A stretch of DNA of 64,000 bases from contig CAZQKX010000004.1 of the NCBI GenBank assembly GCA_964594065.1, positions 33,277-97,276 of the forward strand, in the 5' to 3' direction. Numbering within the stretch: the first letter of the stretch is position 1; every line of letters begins with the position of its first letter. The notes below the pieces were generated by a model. It was not told the DNA's origin. It searched no databases and saw only the letters and a list, made by a program, of their open reading frames with translations. This document shows positions 51,684-60,619 of the stretch, one piece after another. Origin of the DNA: 4572-13 sp964594065. GTDB lineage: Bacteria; Planctomycetota; Phycisphaerae; Sedimentisphaerales; Anaerohalosphaeraceae. Made by a program: the position numbers and the translations under genes.

Positions 51684-54116
51684 TTAAACATCCAAATTCT
51701 GAACTTCCAGCGCATGTTCCTGAATGAAGTTTCGCCGTTTTTCCACATCATCGCCCATTAAAATACTGAAAAGGCGGTCCGCTTCTCCGGCGTCTTCCAA
51801 CTGAACTTTCAGCAGGGTTCGCTGCGACGGGTCCATGGTCGTGAACCACAACTGGTCCGAGTTCATCTCGCCTAAACCCTTAAACCGCTTGATCTCCATC
51901 TCGCCGGAGCCGACTTGCCGCACCGTTGGGGCAATCTGGTCCAGCGAGGAAACAGGCGTCTCATGTCCGTCCCGGGCTACGGCAAACCGTGTCGGCAAAT
52001 TCTCACCAGCGACCGTTTTCTGCTGTTTCAGTAAACAGTCTCTCCAGTCAAGACCATAGTCCTGCTGCAGGCGACTGCAAATCTCGTTCAACCGCAAAAC
52101 CTCGTGCATCTCCTCAGTCAATATCGGTTTATCCGGCCGGGCTTCATTGTCCGTTTCTGATGAGGCATCGGTTAATTCCGCCACCCGTTTTTCGTAGTCT
52201 TCTTTGTTGTGGAAAAATTCTTCCTTTCCTTCGGCGCGAATCAGATAAACCGGCAGCTTCGAACCATCGAAACATTTTTCCACAAACTCATTAAACACGA
52301 TACCGCGGCGAGCCAAAATCGACAAACTCCGTTCGGCATCATTCATGATCTTAACTAACAGCGCCAGCTTGGGTTGTTCGACCTGTCGTGTTTGACCGTC
52401 TGCTTCACGAATGATCAGTGTTGCGCCTTCCAGCCCACGGTTTTCCGTGTTCTGCCGCATCTGGTGTTCATTCAGAATGTATTCCGATTTTTTCTGCCCC
52501 TTTCGCCGAATTTCATACAGCGGCGGTTGGGCGATGAAAATCCGACCCTCTTCAAATAGTTGGGGCATTTGGCGGAAGAAAAACGTCAACAGCAATGTAC
52601 GAATATGCGCCCCATCCACGTCAGCATCGGTCATCAGCACAATTTTTCCATAGCGGCATTTTGAAAGATCAAATTCATCGGCCCCAATGCCCGTTCCCAG
52701 CGCGCTGATGATAGTTCGAATTTCCTCGTGGCCCAACATTTTTTCCAGACGCGCTTTTTCAACATTGAGGATCTTACCCTTTAACGGAAGGATTGCCTGG
52801 ATATTTCGGTCTCGTCCGCCTTTCGCCGAACCGCCCGCCGAATCACCCTCAACAATAAATATCTCGGTGTTAACGGTGTCCTTGCTGGAGCAGTCCCAAA
52901 GTTTTCCCGGCAGATTGGCGTTACTCAATGCCCCCTTGCGGCGAGTCAACTCCCGTGCTTTGCGGGCTGCCTCGCGGGCTGCCGCTGCCTGGATCGCCTT
53001 ATTCAAAACACGCTTGGCTTCGGCAGGATTTTCCTCTAGATAGATCCCTAACTGCTCGTTGATCATCATTTCAACAAAGCCGGCAACCTCAGGATTCGAA
53101 AGTCGTACTTTCGTCTGTGCTTCAAAGTGCGGCTCGGCAACCTTCACCGAGATCACTGCCGTCAACCCTTCGCGCAAATCCTCGCCCGCCGGTGTCGCCC
53201 CGCCCTTGAGCATATTCGCATTGCGGGCATAAGCATTCATTGTACGGGTCAGTGCCGTCCTAAAGCCCGACAAATGTGTGCCGCCGTCGATGTTGCGAAT
53301 ATTATTGGCAAATGCCAAAACGTTTTCCGCATAGCTGTCGTTATATTGCAGTGCCAGCTCACACGCTGTTCCGGTCTCCGGATCGTCCTTGGAAAAAAAC
53401 AGAACATTCGATACGGCATTCTTGCCTTCATTGAGATACTGCACAAACGCCTTAAGCCCGTCCTCGTAATGAAAGACATCTTTTTTCTCAACGCGGTCAT
53501 CCTGAAATGTGATATGCGCTCCGGCATTTAAATACGCAAGCTCTCGAATTCGTTTTTGCAGGATCACATATTTAAACTCTATCTCGGGAAAGATCTCTTC
53601 GTCCGGCAAAAACGTGATCCGCGTACCCTGCTTTTTCGTTTCGCCAATCTCACGTACCGGCCCCTTCGCCTCGCCGCGCTCGCACTCAAAATGGTAATGC
53701 TTTCCGTTGCGCCAGACGTCCGCCTCCAGCCATTCGCTTAACGCGTTGACCACACTGACGCCTACACCGTGCAACCCGCCGGAAACCTTGTATGCCTTGT
53801 CGTCAAATTTGCCGCCGGCGTGCAGCGTCGTCAAGACAACCTCCAACGCGCTTTTGCCGGCCTCTTTATGCATATCCGTCGGAATACCCGAACCGTTATC
53901 CTCAACCGAACAACTGCCATCCATATGGACGTGCACCAGGATCCGGTCACACCGGCCGGCCAGCGCCTCGTCGATCGCGTTATCCATCACCTCATACACC
54001 AGGTGATGCAGTCCCCCTTCCTGGCGGTTGCCGATATACATATCGGGGCGTTTACGAACCGCTTCCAGTCCCTCTAAAATTTTAATATTACTGGCATCAT
54101 ACGTGTGATCGGCCAT
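51684..54116 (-). CDS. gyrB: DNA gyrase subunit B
   Basis: 810 residues, normal for type IIA gyrases. The GHKL ATPase has YEVMDNAIDEALAG and GLHGVGVSVVNALSEW. The transducer follows, then the Toprim domain (EGDSAGGSAKGGRDRNIQAI; DADVDGAHIRTLLLTFFFR). The C-terminus contains KGLGEMNSDQLWFTTMDP. About 130 residues between Toprim motifs and C-terminus resemble the insert of some gyrases. It introduces negative supercoils with GyrA. It starts 5 bp after the DciA-like gene. Confidence 0.97.
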   Translation of the reverse strand: MADHTYDASNIKILEGLEAVRKRPDMYIGNRQEGGLHHLVYEVMDNAIDEALAGRCDRILVHVHMDGSCSVEDNGSGIPTDMHKEAGKSALEVVLTTLHAGGKFDDKAYKVSGGLHGVGVSVVNALSEWLEADVWRNGKHYHFECERGEAKGPVREIGETKKQGTRITFLPDEEIFPEIEFKYVILQKRIRELAYLNAGAHITFQDDRVEKKDVFHYEDGLKAFVQYLNEGKNAVSNVLFFSKDDPETGTACELALQYNDSYAENVLAFANNIRNIDGGTHLSGFRTALTRTMNAYARNANMLKGGATPAGEDLREGLTAVISVKVAEPHFEAQTKVRLSNPEVAGFVEMMINEQLGIYLEENPAEAKRVLNKAIQAAAAREAARKARELTRRKGALSNANLPGKLWDCSSKDTVNTEIFIVEGDSAGGSAKGGRDRNIQAILPLKGKILNVEKARLEKMLGHEEIRTIISALGTGIGADEFDLSKCRYGKIVLMTDADVDGAHIRTLLLTFFFRQMPQLFEEGRIFIAQPPLYEIRRKGQKKSEYILNEHQMRQNTENRGLEGATLIIREADGQTRQVEQPKLALLVKIMNDAERSLSILARRGIVFNEFVEKCFDGSKLPVYLIRAEGKEEFFHNKEDYEKRVAELTDASSETDNEARPDKPILTEEMHEVLRLNEICSRLQQDYGLDWRDCLLKQQKTVAGENLPTRFAVARDGHETPVSSLDQIAPTVRQVGSGEMEIKRFKGLGEMNSDQLWFTTMDPSQRTLLKVQLEDAGEADRLFSILMGDDVEKRRNFIQEHALEVQNLDV

Positions 54117-54121
54117 TGCTG

Positions 54122-54478
54122 TTATATCTCCTCATGCTGTCGCATCGGTATTAAACGTAGTTTCTGTATCCCGCATCGCGGGACCGCTTGTTTGATTCGG
54201 TCTATTATTTCGTCAGCCTGCATTTGCATCTGGTGCATGTACGGGCCGGGTGCCACCTGCACGGTCAGTGTATTGCCGTCGCGTTTATCCAGCCGGCAAT
54301 AAGGCCGCATGAGTTCCGGCACAACATCCTGCCAGGCATCGACGATCGCGGCGTTCTTTATAAAGTCCCGGTTCCGCCGGTCTAAGTAGGAAGTAATTTC
54401 CTGTCCCAGGCGAGAGCTTGTATCTTTTCGCTGATACTGCCAGCTTGCCGCACCGCGTAATAAGTCATCCTCTTCCAT
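54122..54478 (-). CDS. DUF721/DciA-like protein
   Basis: 118 residues. A DUF721 core (AIVDAWQDVVPELMRPYCRLDKRDGNTLTVQVAPG...) is followed by a helix and the ending QKLRLIP. DciA proteins interact with the replicative helicase and help load it where DnaC is absent. Its place between dnaN and gyrB supports this; dnaB itself is about 12 kb away in the same window. 26 bp separate it from dnaN. Confidence 0.85.
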   Translation of the reverse strand: MEEDDLLRGAASWQYQRKDTSSRLGQEITSYLDRRNRDFIKNAAIVDAWQDVVPELMRPYCRLDKRDGNTLTVQVAPGPYMHQMQMQADEIIDRIKQAVPRCGIQKLRLIPMRQHEEI

Positions 54479-54504
54479 GAAGGTCTCCGCACAGACAGGA
54501 CGGT

Positions 54505-55602
54505 TTATAAATTCACCGGCATTACAATATACAGGAAATTGCTGCCGCTTTTGATCAGCCCCGGCCGGTCTGACTGGCCCAGATGCAGCTCAAACTCGTC
54601 GGCCTTGATCACCCGCATCACATCCACTAAAAACTGCGGGTTAAACCCGATCTCGATCGGCTCGCCTTGGTAGTCCACTTCCATATCGATCTTCGCATCA
54701 CCGGTTTCCGGCGCCCGGCTGGTAAATACCAGCGACCCCTTATCCAGTGCCAGCCGCACGCCTTTACTGTCTTCATTGGCCAGCAGGGCCGCACGGCGAA
54801 CCGCACTTAAAACAGCATCCGTCGAAAGCGTCAACTTGTTCGTATAGTCCTTCGGGATAATATCTTCGTACTTGGGAAAATTTCCTTCCACCAGGTTCGA
54901 GCTAACTACCACCGTTTCGCAGCCTAAGACGATCTGGTTATTGACAAACCGAACCGACACCATCCCGCCGTCCCGCATGGGGATCTTGTCCAGCAGGTTC
55001 ATTGTTTTCGCCGGGACGATCGTCCGGCCTTCCGGAAACGCCCCGGCCTTTTCCAAGCCGACCACTGCCTTTGCCAGCCGGCGCCCGTCTGTTGCCACCA
55101 GCGACAGTTTCTTGCCCTTCAGTTCCCACATAATCCCGTTCAGTGCGTACCGCGTGCTTTCCTTAGCTGCAGCAAAGACCGTTTGCTCGATCCCCTCCTG
55201 CAGCTTTTCCAGCTTCACCTCAACATCGGCCTGCCCCTCAAACCCCGGCACAACCGGATACTGGTCCGGGTCATGGCTGTAAATCGTAAACCGGCTATCG
55301 GACCCGACCAGGTAAACCGCCGACTCCGACGCTTCCAACTCGATCACATCGTCAAAACTTTCACGGACGATAGAGGATAGTTTATCGGCCGGGACGACAA
55401 TATTGCCGTGCTTGGCGATCTCAACCTGCGAGACAAGGCAGGTGATCCCGACCTCCAGGTCTGTTGCGCTAATCCGCACCGCATCCTCTTCGGTCGCGAT
55501 ATGCAGACACTGCAGAATCGGCTTTGGAGTCCTGCTGGGGATCACGCCGATGACCAGATTTAACGCTTCCTGTAACGCCGAACGGTTGAATTTTACTTTC
55601 AT
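54505..55602 (-). CDS. dnaN: DNA polymerase III beta sliding clamp
   Basis: 365 residues from ATG 55602 (GAGGA five to six bases upstream). It starts MKVKFNRSALQEALNLVIGVI. Three clamp domains are recognisable through SRTPKPILQCLHI, STRYALNGIMWELKGKKLSLVATDGRRLAKA and the closing LIKSGSNFLYIVMPVNL. It forms the ring that holds the polymerase on DNA. It is the first gene of the dnaN-dciA-gyrB block. Confidence 0.97.
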   Translation of the reverse strand: MKVKFNRSALQEALNLVIGVIPSRTPKPILQCLHIATEEDAVRISATDLEVGITCLVSQVEIAKHGNIVVPADKLSSIVRESFDDVIELEASESAVYLVGSDSRFTIYSHDPDQYPVVPGFEGQADVEVKLEKLQEGIEQTVFAAAKESTRYALNGIMWELKGKKLSLVATDGRRLAKAVVGLEKAGAFPEGRTIVPAKTMNLLDKIPMRDGGMVSVRFVNNQIVLGCETVVVSSNLVEGNFPKYEDIIPKDYTNKLTLSTDAVLSAVRRAALLANEDSKGVRLALDKGSLVFTSRAPETGDAKIDMEVDYQGEPIEIGFNPQFLVDVMRVIKADEFELHLGQSDRPGLIKSGSNFLYIVMPVNL

Positions 55603-56204
55603 AGCATCCTCTTCTTTTCTCAAAATGTCCTTATTTCTCGCCCTTCTTTTTAGGCCTGTTTTGGGCTCCAATTGAATCCTCCTAATCTAACCGAAAAAAC
55701 AGCATTTGGAAAGCCTTAAGGCGAGGAATTCCCAAGATTTTTGCACAAAAACAAACTCCGCCAACGGCCCCATAGGCTGGACGTGTTGTAAGTTAATAGA
55801 ATAAAAGAAAAGAAAGTATTCGTATTAGTCATATACCCCGTGAGATTGTTAGATTCTACACACAAGAACACCATAACCTCCTTAAAACTAAGCAATAAGA
55901 ACCAAAAACGAAGAACGAGACATGTTGAAAACATGTGACAAATTCTGTTTGGCTTCCCTGTGAAATTCACAGAAGCCCGAATATCAACACTATTACCTGT
56001 GATTTCCCCTTCGTTGTCACCCGAATACCCCACAATAACTAACAAGTTATCAACAAAGAAAATAACAGCTTAAAGCCCTCTTTTTGGCTACAACCGCTTC
56101 ATGGCATTCCGAGTCCCGACATATCGACAATCCATAATCAAGAATTCGAAGCTCAAAATTAATAATTCAAAACTATTCTTCGTGTCAATCCGTGCATTCC
56201 GTGG
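55603..56204. other. 602-bp intergenic region upstream of dnaN, origin candidate
   Basis: No credible gene lies here, although a 109-codon reverse frame exists. The stretch is A+T-rich and contains one near-consensus DnaA box (TTATCAACA, 56047-56055), one poor match (TTCTACACA, 55854-55862) and a possible reverse promoter TTGACA-N18-TATTAA around 56159-56188. A replication origin beside dnaN is plausible, but dnaA is not adjacent and box density is low. Confidence 0.3.
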
Positions 56205-58154
56205 TTAAATTTTCCGTTCCCATGCTTCATACAGCAGCTTGAGGCGTTTTTTCTTCGCTTCAAAATCCGCCTGCAGTTGTCCCAGCAGCTCGTGGTTTTG
56301 ATAGATTGTTTCATCGCCAAACTGGTGCTGCATTTCTTCGATCTCCAGTTCCATTTCCTGGACCATCTCTTCGAGCTGCTCGGGGGTGTATTTATTAAAT
56401 TCCTTCAAATGCTCCGGCGTTTTTGTCTTTGGCGCAGCCGCTGCCGGTTGGGCTTTGCGTTTAGCGGCGATCTTTTCCTTTTCAAGCTGCTGCTTTTGCT
56501 GCTGGGCCTGTTGGGCATACGTTGAATAGACCCCTGCAGCTCCTGCAGCCGGGGTGACCATCGTCGCTGAGCCTATCTGTCGCCTGCCGGTGCCGTCGGC
56601 CCCCAGCACAAGCAGACGCTGGGCGATGCGGTCCAGGAAATACCGGTCGTGGCTGACGGCGATAATCGTTCCGTTATAGGCCAGCAGCGCCTCTTCGAGC
56701 ATCTGCCGGCTGGCGATATCTAGATGGTTCGTCGGCTCATCCAGCACCAGCACATCGGGCTCTGCCAGCACGAGCTTTAACAGCATAAGCCGGTTTTGCT
56801 GGCCGCCCGACAGGTCTCCAATACGCTTAAAGACATCGTTGCCGGAGAACAAAAACGCCCCCAGCCGGCCGCGAACCGCTTCCTGCGACAGCTCCGGGCA
56901 GACCGCGCAAGCCTCCTGCAGGATCGTATTGGCTGGGTTCAGTGTTGTCGCCTGCTGGTCCAGGTAGCCGATCTTCAGGTTGGCCCCAAGCCGGATACTG
57001 CCGCTGTCGGCCTTAAGCTGGCCCATCGCCAGCTTTAAAAGTGTCGTCTTGCCGGTGCCGTTGGGCCCAGTGATCCCCAGGCGCTGCCCACCGGCGACAT
57101 CGAACGACAGGTCCGTAAACAGCACCAGTTCGTCGAACGACTTGTTGACGTTTTCGGCCCGCAAGGCAAGGTCGCTCTTGACCTCGGTCGGCGCAAAGCT
57201 AAACGCGATGGTTTTGGCTGTTTTGCCCTTTTCAAGGTAGTCGGGGTTGTCTTTGAGCAGCTTTTCCAGCCGAGTCTTACGGCCCATTGCCGTTTTTCGC
57301 ATACCCTCCTGGTTCTTGTTGCGAGCGATAAAATCCAGCGTCCGTTTGACCATCTCGGCGCGTTTTTCATGCTCGCGCGATTCGGCCAGCTGTGTGGTTT
57401 CTTTGGTCCGGAGATACCGGCTGTAGTTGCCCTTGAAAGTGCGGGCCTGCGTACGTTCCAACTCGACGATCTTTTCGGCGACGTTGTCCAGCAGGTACCG
57501 GTCGTGGCTGATGAGCACAACGGCCCCGGCGAAAGTCTTCAAAAACGACTCCAGCCAGCTTGTCGCCTGCAGATCCAAGTGGTTCGTCGGCTCATCCAAG
57601 AGCAGCAGATTGGCTTCCTTGACCAGCACCTTGGCTAATCCCAGCCGGGACAACTGTCCGCCGGACAGTGCTGATGTCGGTGAATCATAATGTTCGGCCC
57701 CGATGCCCAGCCCGTTGAGGATGCTCTTGATGCGTGCTTCGTAGGCATACCCGCCGTCGGTCTCGAACCGGTGACACAGCCGGTCGTACTCGCTCATCGC
57801 CGCGGACAGCGCATCACCAGTCAGCGACTCCATTTGATGGCAATAGGCCTCGATCTTGCTGTGCAGCGACAAAATCTCCGACATGCCATCGTGCATTTCC
57901 CCGATCACGGTTTTGTGTCCATCAAAAATCGGCTCCTGCGGCAGATAGCCTATGCGGACATCCTTGGCGCAAACAACCTTGCCCGCGTCCGGTGATTCGT
58001 CGCCAAGAATGAGCTTAAACAGCGTTGTCTTGCCGCTGCCGTTAGCACCGATGAGCCCGATCTTCTGGTTGGCATAGAAATTCAGGCTCAGATTGCTGAA
58101 AATAACCTCCGGCCCGAATGATTTATCAATATTTTGAAACGAAATAAGAGACAT
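56205..58154 (-). CDS. ABC-F family ATPase
   Basis: 649 residues with two ABC modules and no membrane segments. Walker A motifs are GANGSGKTTLFKLI and GPNGTGKTTLLKLA; signatures are LSGGQLSRLGLAK and LSGGQQNRLMLLK; Walker B motifs are LLLLDEPTNHLDLQ and VLVLDEPTNHLDIA. An inter-domain linker (about 240-320) is rich in Arg/Lys. The C-terminal coiled coil (EEMVQEMELEIEEMQHQ) resembles Uup-type. ABC-F proteins act on the ribosome exit site or in translation restart; the subtype here (Uup-like or EttA-like) is not decided. Confidence 0.92.
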   Translation of the reverse strand: MSLISFQNIDKSFGPEVIFSNLSLNFYANQKIGLIGANGSGKTTLFKLILGDESPDAGKVVCAKDVRIGYLPQEPIFDGHKTVIGEMHDGMSEILSLHSKIEAYCHQMESLTGDALSAAMSEYDRLCHRFETDGGYAYEARIKSILNGLGIGAEHYDSPTSALSGGQLSRLGLAKVLVKEANLLLLDEPTNHLDLQATSWLESFLKTFAGAVVLISHDRYLLDNVAEKIVELERTQARTFKGNYSRYLRTKETTQLAESREHEKRAEMVKRTLDFIARNKNQEGMRKTAMGRKTRLEKLLKDNPDYLEKGKTAKTIAFSFAPTEVKSDLALRAENVNKSFDELVLFTDLSFDVAGGQRLGITGPNGTGKTTLLKLAMGQLKADSGSIRLGANLKIGYLDQQATTLNPANTILQEACAVCPELSQEAVRGRLGAFLFSGNDVFKRIGDLSGGQQNRLMLLKLVLAEPDVLVLDEPTNHLDIASRQMLEEALLAYNGTIIAVSHDRYFLDRIAQRLLVLGADGTGRRQIGSATMVTPAAGAAGVYSTYAQQAQQQKQQLEKEKIAAKRKAQPAAAAPKTKTPEHLKEFNKYTPEQLEEMVQEMELEIEEMQHQFGDETIYQNHELLGQLQADFEAKKKRLKLLYEAWERKI

Positions 58155-58213
58155 TATTTAAGAAACCATCCATTTATTCACGAGAACATATGTTTTTTGT
58201 ATTTCGTAGGAAT

Positions 58214-58241
58214 ATTATCATAAATCCGGCAGCCTTGACAA
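58214..58241 (-). promoter_or_regulatory. Promoter of the ABC-F gene
   Basis: On the reverse strand, TTGTCA (58236-58241) and GATAAT (58214-58219) are 16 bp apart, giving a short leader of about 50 nt. It diverges from the promoter at 58291. Confidence 0.5.
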
Positions 58242-58290
58242 AGAAAACATAAAATCTTTCCGGCTAAGTGTTTGCGGGCTTATTTTTGGT

Positions 58291-58319
58291 TTGACATCCC
58301 TGACAGCCGGTGTTAAAAT
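58291..58319 (+). promoter_or_regulatory. Promoter of the lipoprotein-cdaA-cdaR unit
   Basis: TTGACA (58291-58296) and TAAAAT (58314-58319) are 17 bp apart, with transcription starting near 58326, about 85 nt before the lipoprotein ATG. Confidence 0.65.
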
Positions 58320-58409
58320 CACGATAGTTGGGTTTCTGTCGCAACGGAATGGGCGGAGCTGAAATGTATGATGGACTAATATAAAATAATTATTCACAGG
58401 GGTTTATGA

Positions 58410-58628
58410 ATGAAAACGCGATTGTTTATTCCGGTTATTCTGTTGCTTTTGTTGATGACTGTTTCGATCCTGACAGCAGGCTGTGCGGCGCCCGGTCTGA
58501 CGAAACAGGAAGTTCACCGCAGGCATAAAAACGTGTTCAATAATGATCTTCTGCAGATGCAGGAGGATATTGATGCGGTGTTAATGATCGATCGCCCCAG
58601 TCGTCTCAGCGATATGATGGTGCGTTAA
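58410..58628 (+). CDS. Small lipoprotein of unknown function
   Basis: 72 residues. The signal ends in ILTAGC, so Cys25 is the lipidated residue. The short mature part (KQEVHRRHKNVFNNDLLQMQ, then DRPSRLSDMMVR) looks helical and is of a kind seen in Phycisphaerae. It begins the transcription unit leading to cdaA, 103 bp away. No function is known. Confidence 0.72.
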   Translation: MKTRLFIPVILLLLLMTVSILTAGCAAPGLTKQEVHRRHKNVFNNDLLQMQEDIDAVLMIDRPSRLSDMMVR

Positions 58629-58731
58629 AATCGACCGACAAACGTTTTGGAGGTCGCACAAAAGCTGTATAAAAAAGACAGGATAGAACCAATCCGAAAA
58701 AGAAGGGAACCTTTAACGGGCAAGGAAGCTG

Positions 58732-59592
58732 ATGTTTGACGCGATTCTCGAGTATATTCTACAGATCAGCTTTTATGAGAAGCTTCTTGTAATCGCCGAA
58801 CTTCTCATTATTGGTTTGTTTGTCTATGCGGTTATTACATTTCTTGAAGGCACACGTGGTGAGCGTTTGTTTCGCGGCATTATTTTTATTCTGATCGCCG
58901 GTTTCCTGATGCTGAACTTGGTGGTCAATTTTTTCGGAATGGAACGGCTTGGTTATTTGTATAACAAATTTTTGATTGCTGTTTTGATCGTTGCGGTCGC
59001 GGCGTTTCAGCCGGAAATTCGGCGGGGACTGACACGTATCGGACAGGCCCGTCTTTTCAGCATCAGTTCCCCTCAGCAGCTCAGCCGGTCTGTTGAGGAG
59101 ATCATTACAGCAGTCTCTCAAATGGCTGCGGTTCGAACGGGCGCGATTATCGTTATTCCGCAACAAGTGGCCCTCGGCGAATTTATTGAAACCGGCGTTC
59201 GGATCGATGCCAAGGTAACCAGCGAGCTGATCAAAACGATTTTTTATCCCGGCTCGGCACTCCACGATATGGCAATGGTGATCCAGGGCGACCGGATCGT
59301 CGCCGCCCGAGTTCAGCTTCCCCTGGCCGAAAGCAGCAGCCGATTTGGGCAATTGGGCTCTCGCCACCGTGCGGCTATTGGGGCCACCGGCAGCTCGGAC
59401 GCAATTGTTATCGTTGTCAGTGAAGAAACCGGAATCGTGTCGCTGGCGATCGACGGCAACCTGATCCGCAATGTATCCGAGGCACAGTTGCGCAGACATC
59501 TAACCACTGCGGTGGTAGAGACAACCCCCATTCTGGAAAAGCTTGGTAAAATTAAAAAAACCGACGACGAAGAAACGATTTCGAGCACTTAA
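58732..59592 (+). CDS. cdaA: CdaA-type diadenylate cyclase with altered DGA motif
   Basis: 286 residues. Three N-terminal membrane helices (about 15-100, with FQPEIRRGLTRIGQARLF after the third) are followed by the DAC catalytic domain (about 115-240). The RHR motif is intact (GSRHRAAIG, 211-213), but the DGA motif that normally reads HDGA is HDMA (Asp179-Met180-Ala181). The enzyme family makes cyclic di-AMP from two ATP at the membrane. Met in place of Gly next to the key Asp may reduce or change activity. cdaR follows directly, as in Firmicutes. Confidence 0.88.
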   Translation: MFDAILEYILQISFYEKLLVIAELLIIGLFVYAVITFLEGTRGERLFRGIIFILIAGFLMLNLVVNFFGMERLGYLYNKFLIAVLIVAVAAFQPEIRRGLTRIGQARLFSISSPQQLSRSVEEIITAVSQMAAVRTGAIIVIPQQVALGEFIETGVRIDAKVTSELIKTIFYPGSALHDMAMVIQGDRIVAARVQLPLAESSSRFGQLGSRHRAAIGATGSSDAIVIVVSEETGIVSLAIDGNLIRNVSEAQLRRHLTTAVVETTPILEKLGKIKKTDDEETISST

Positions 59593-59596
59593 AGGC

Positions 59597-60619
59597 ATGA
59601 GCGAGAAACTAAAAAAATTTTTAGCGGTCGTTTTTTTAACCCTGTTAATATGGACATGGGCATTTTTATCTTTGGAGGAATCGAAGGATTATATTGGCTC
59701 GCTTGATTTAGCCGCGGGGATCGACAAACAACTGTTAGTGTCATTTTCCAAGTATGACCAGTCACTTCCGCTTAAATTAATATTCAAAGGCTCTCCGGCT
59801 AAGATCACAGAACTTTCACGCAAATATCGCGCTCCTCAAAACGACCCTGACAAGGAACGGCTGGATTATTACTTCAATCCGGTTGACCAGGGATATACCA
59901 AAGAAAATACATACACACTGAGCATCTCGGAGTTCTTGCGTGAAAACAGTAAGACACAGGAGTTGGCACTTTCGTTGGAATCTGTAGACCCCGATCAGAT
60001 CGAGGTGCAGGTGGAAATACTGTCTAAAAAACGGCTACCCATTCAATGTCTGGATGAAATCGGAGCACCGTTGAAATCAGCAGAGGTTGATCCGGCATGG
60101 GTTGAAATGTATGTCAGAGAAGGCTATTCGGGCTCGGCTTATGTTGCGCTGTCACAGCAGCAGGTCGACCTGGCCCGTCAGCAGCCGATTCAGACAAGAC
60201 CCTATATTGAGGTCGGCACGCAAACACGCTACTCCGATGCGGAAGTTACCGTCAATATCCTGCAGACCGACACCCTCATCAGCCGGCCCTATAAACCACA
60301 GCGGATCGGTTTTGTCATGAGCCCTTCCCTGCAGGAAAAATACGAACCCCAGATCGAAAATGAAACGGAATTGCGGGGAACGATCCAGGTTCGCGCAACA
60401 GACGAGGCGTTGAAAGCCTATGAAAACATGCGATACCAGTTGCTGATCGAAATATGGGATGAAGATACAACGCTGCCTGAGATTCCTCCCAAGGAAGTTA
60501 TTTATAATTTCCCCATCGAATACGTGAAAAGCGGCGAGATCGAACTGGTTGAAACCGGTACGGCTAAGTCCGCAACGATCAAACTGATTCCAGTGACGGC
60601 TGCTCCGGCAAGTCCGTAG
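59597..60619 (+). CDS. cdaR: YbbR-domain protein (CdaR-like) next to cdaA
   Basis: 340 residues from ATG 59597; a TTG at 59543 within cdaA is the alternative. One membrane helix (KFLAVVFLTLLIWTWAF) anchors an exported region with YbbR-like beta domains (LPIQCLDEIGAPLKSAEVDPAWVEMYV). CdaR regulates CdaA in Firmicutes, from the outer face of the membrane. It starts 4 bp after cdaA. Its end overlaps the convergent cstA gene by 41 bp. Confidence 0.82.
   Translation: MSEKLKKFLAVVFLTLLIWTWAFLSLEESKDYIGSLDLAAGIDKQLLVSFSKYDQSLPLKLIFKGSPAKITELSRKYRAPQNDPDKERLDYYFNPVDQGYTKENTYTLSISEFLRENSKTQELALSLESVDPDQIEVQVEILSKKRLPIQCLDEIGAPLKSAEVDPAWVEMYVREGYSGSAYVALSQQQVDLARQQPIQTRPYIEVGTQTRYSDAEVTVNILQTDTLISRPYKPQRIGFVMSPSLQEKYEPQIENETELRGTIQVRATDEALKAYENMRYQLLIEIWDEDTTLPEIPPKEVIYNFPIEYVKSGEIELVETGTAKSATIKLIPVTAAPASP

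Noticed and set aside
55716..56045. 109-codon reverse frame upstream of dnaN
   Set aside because: No ribosome site, odd composition, and it fills an A+T-rich regulatory gap; most likely chance.
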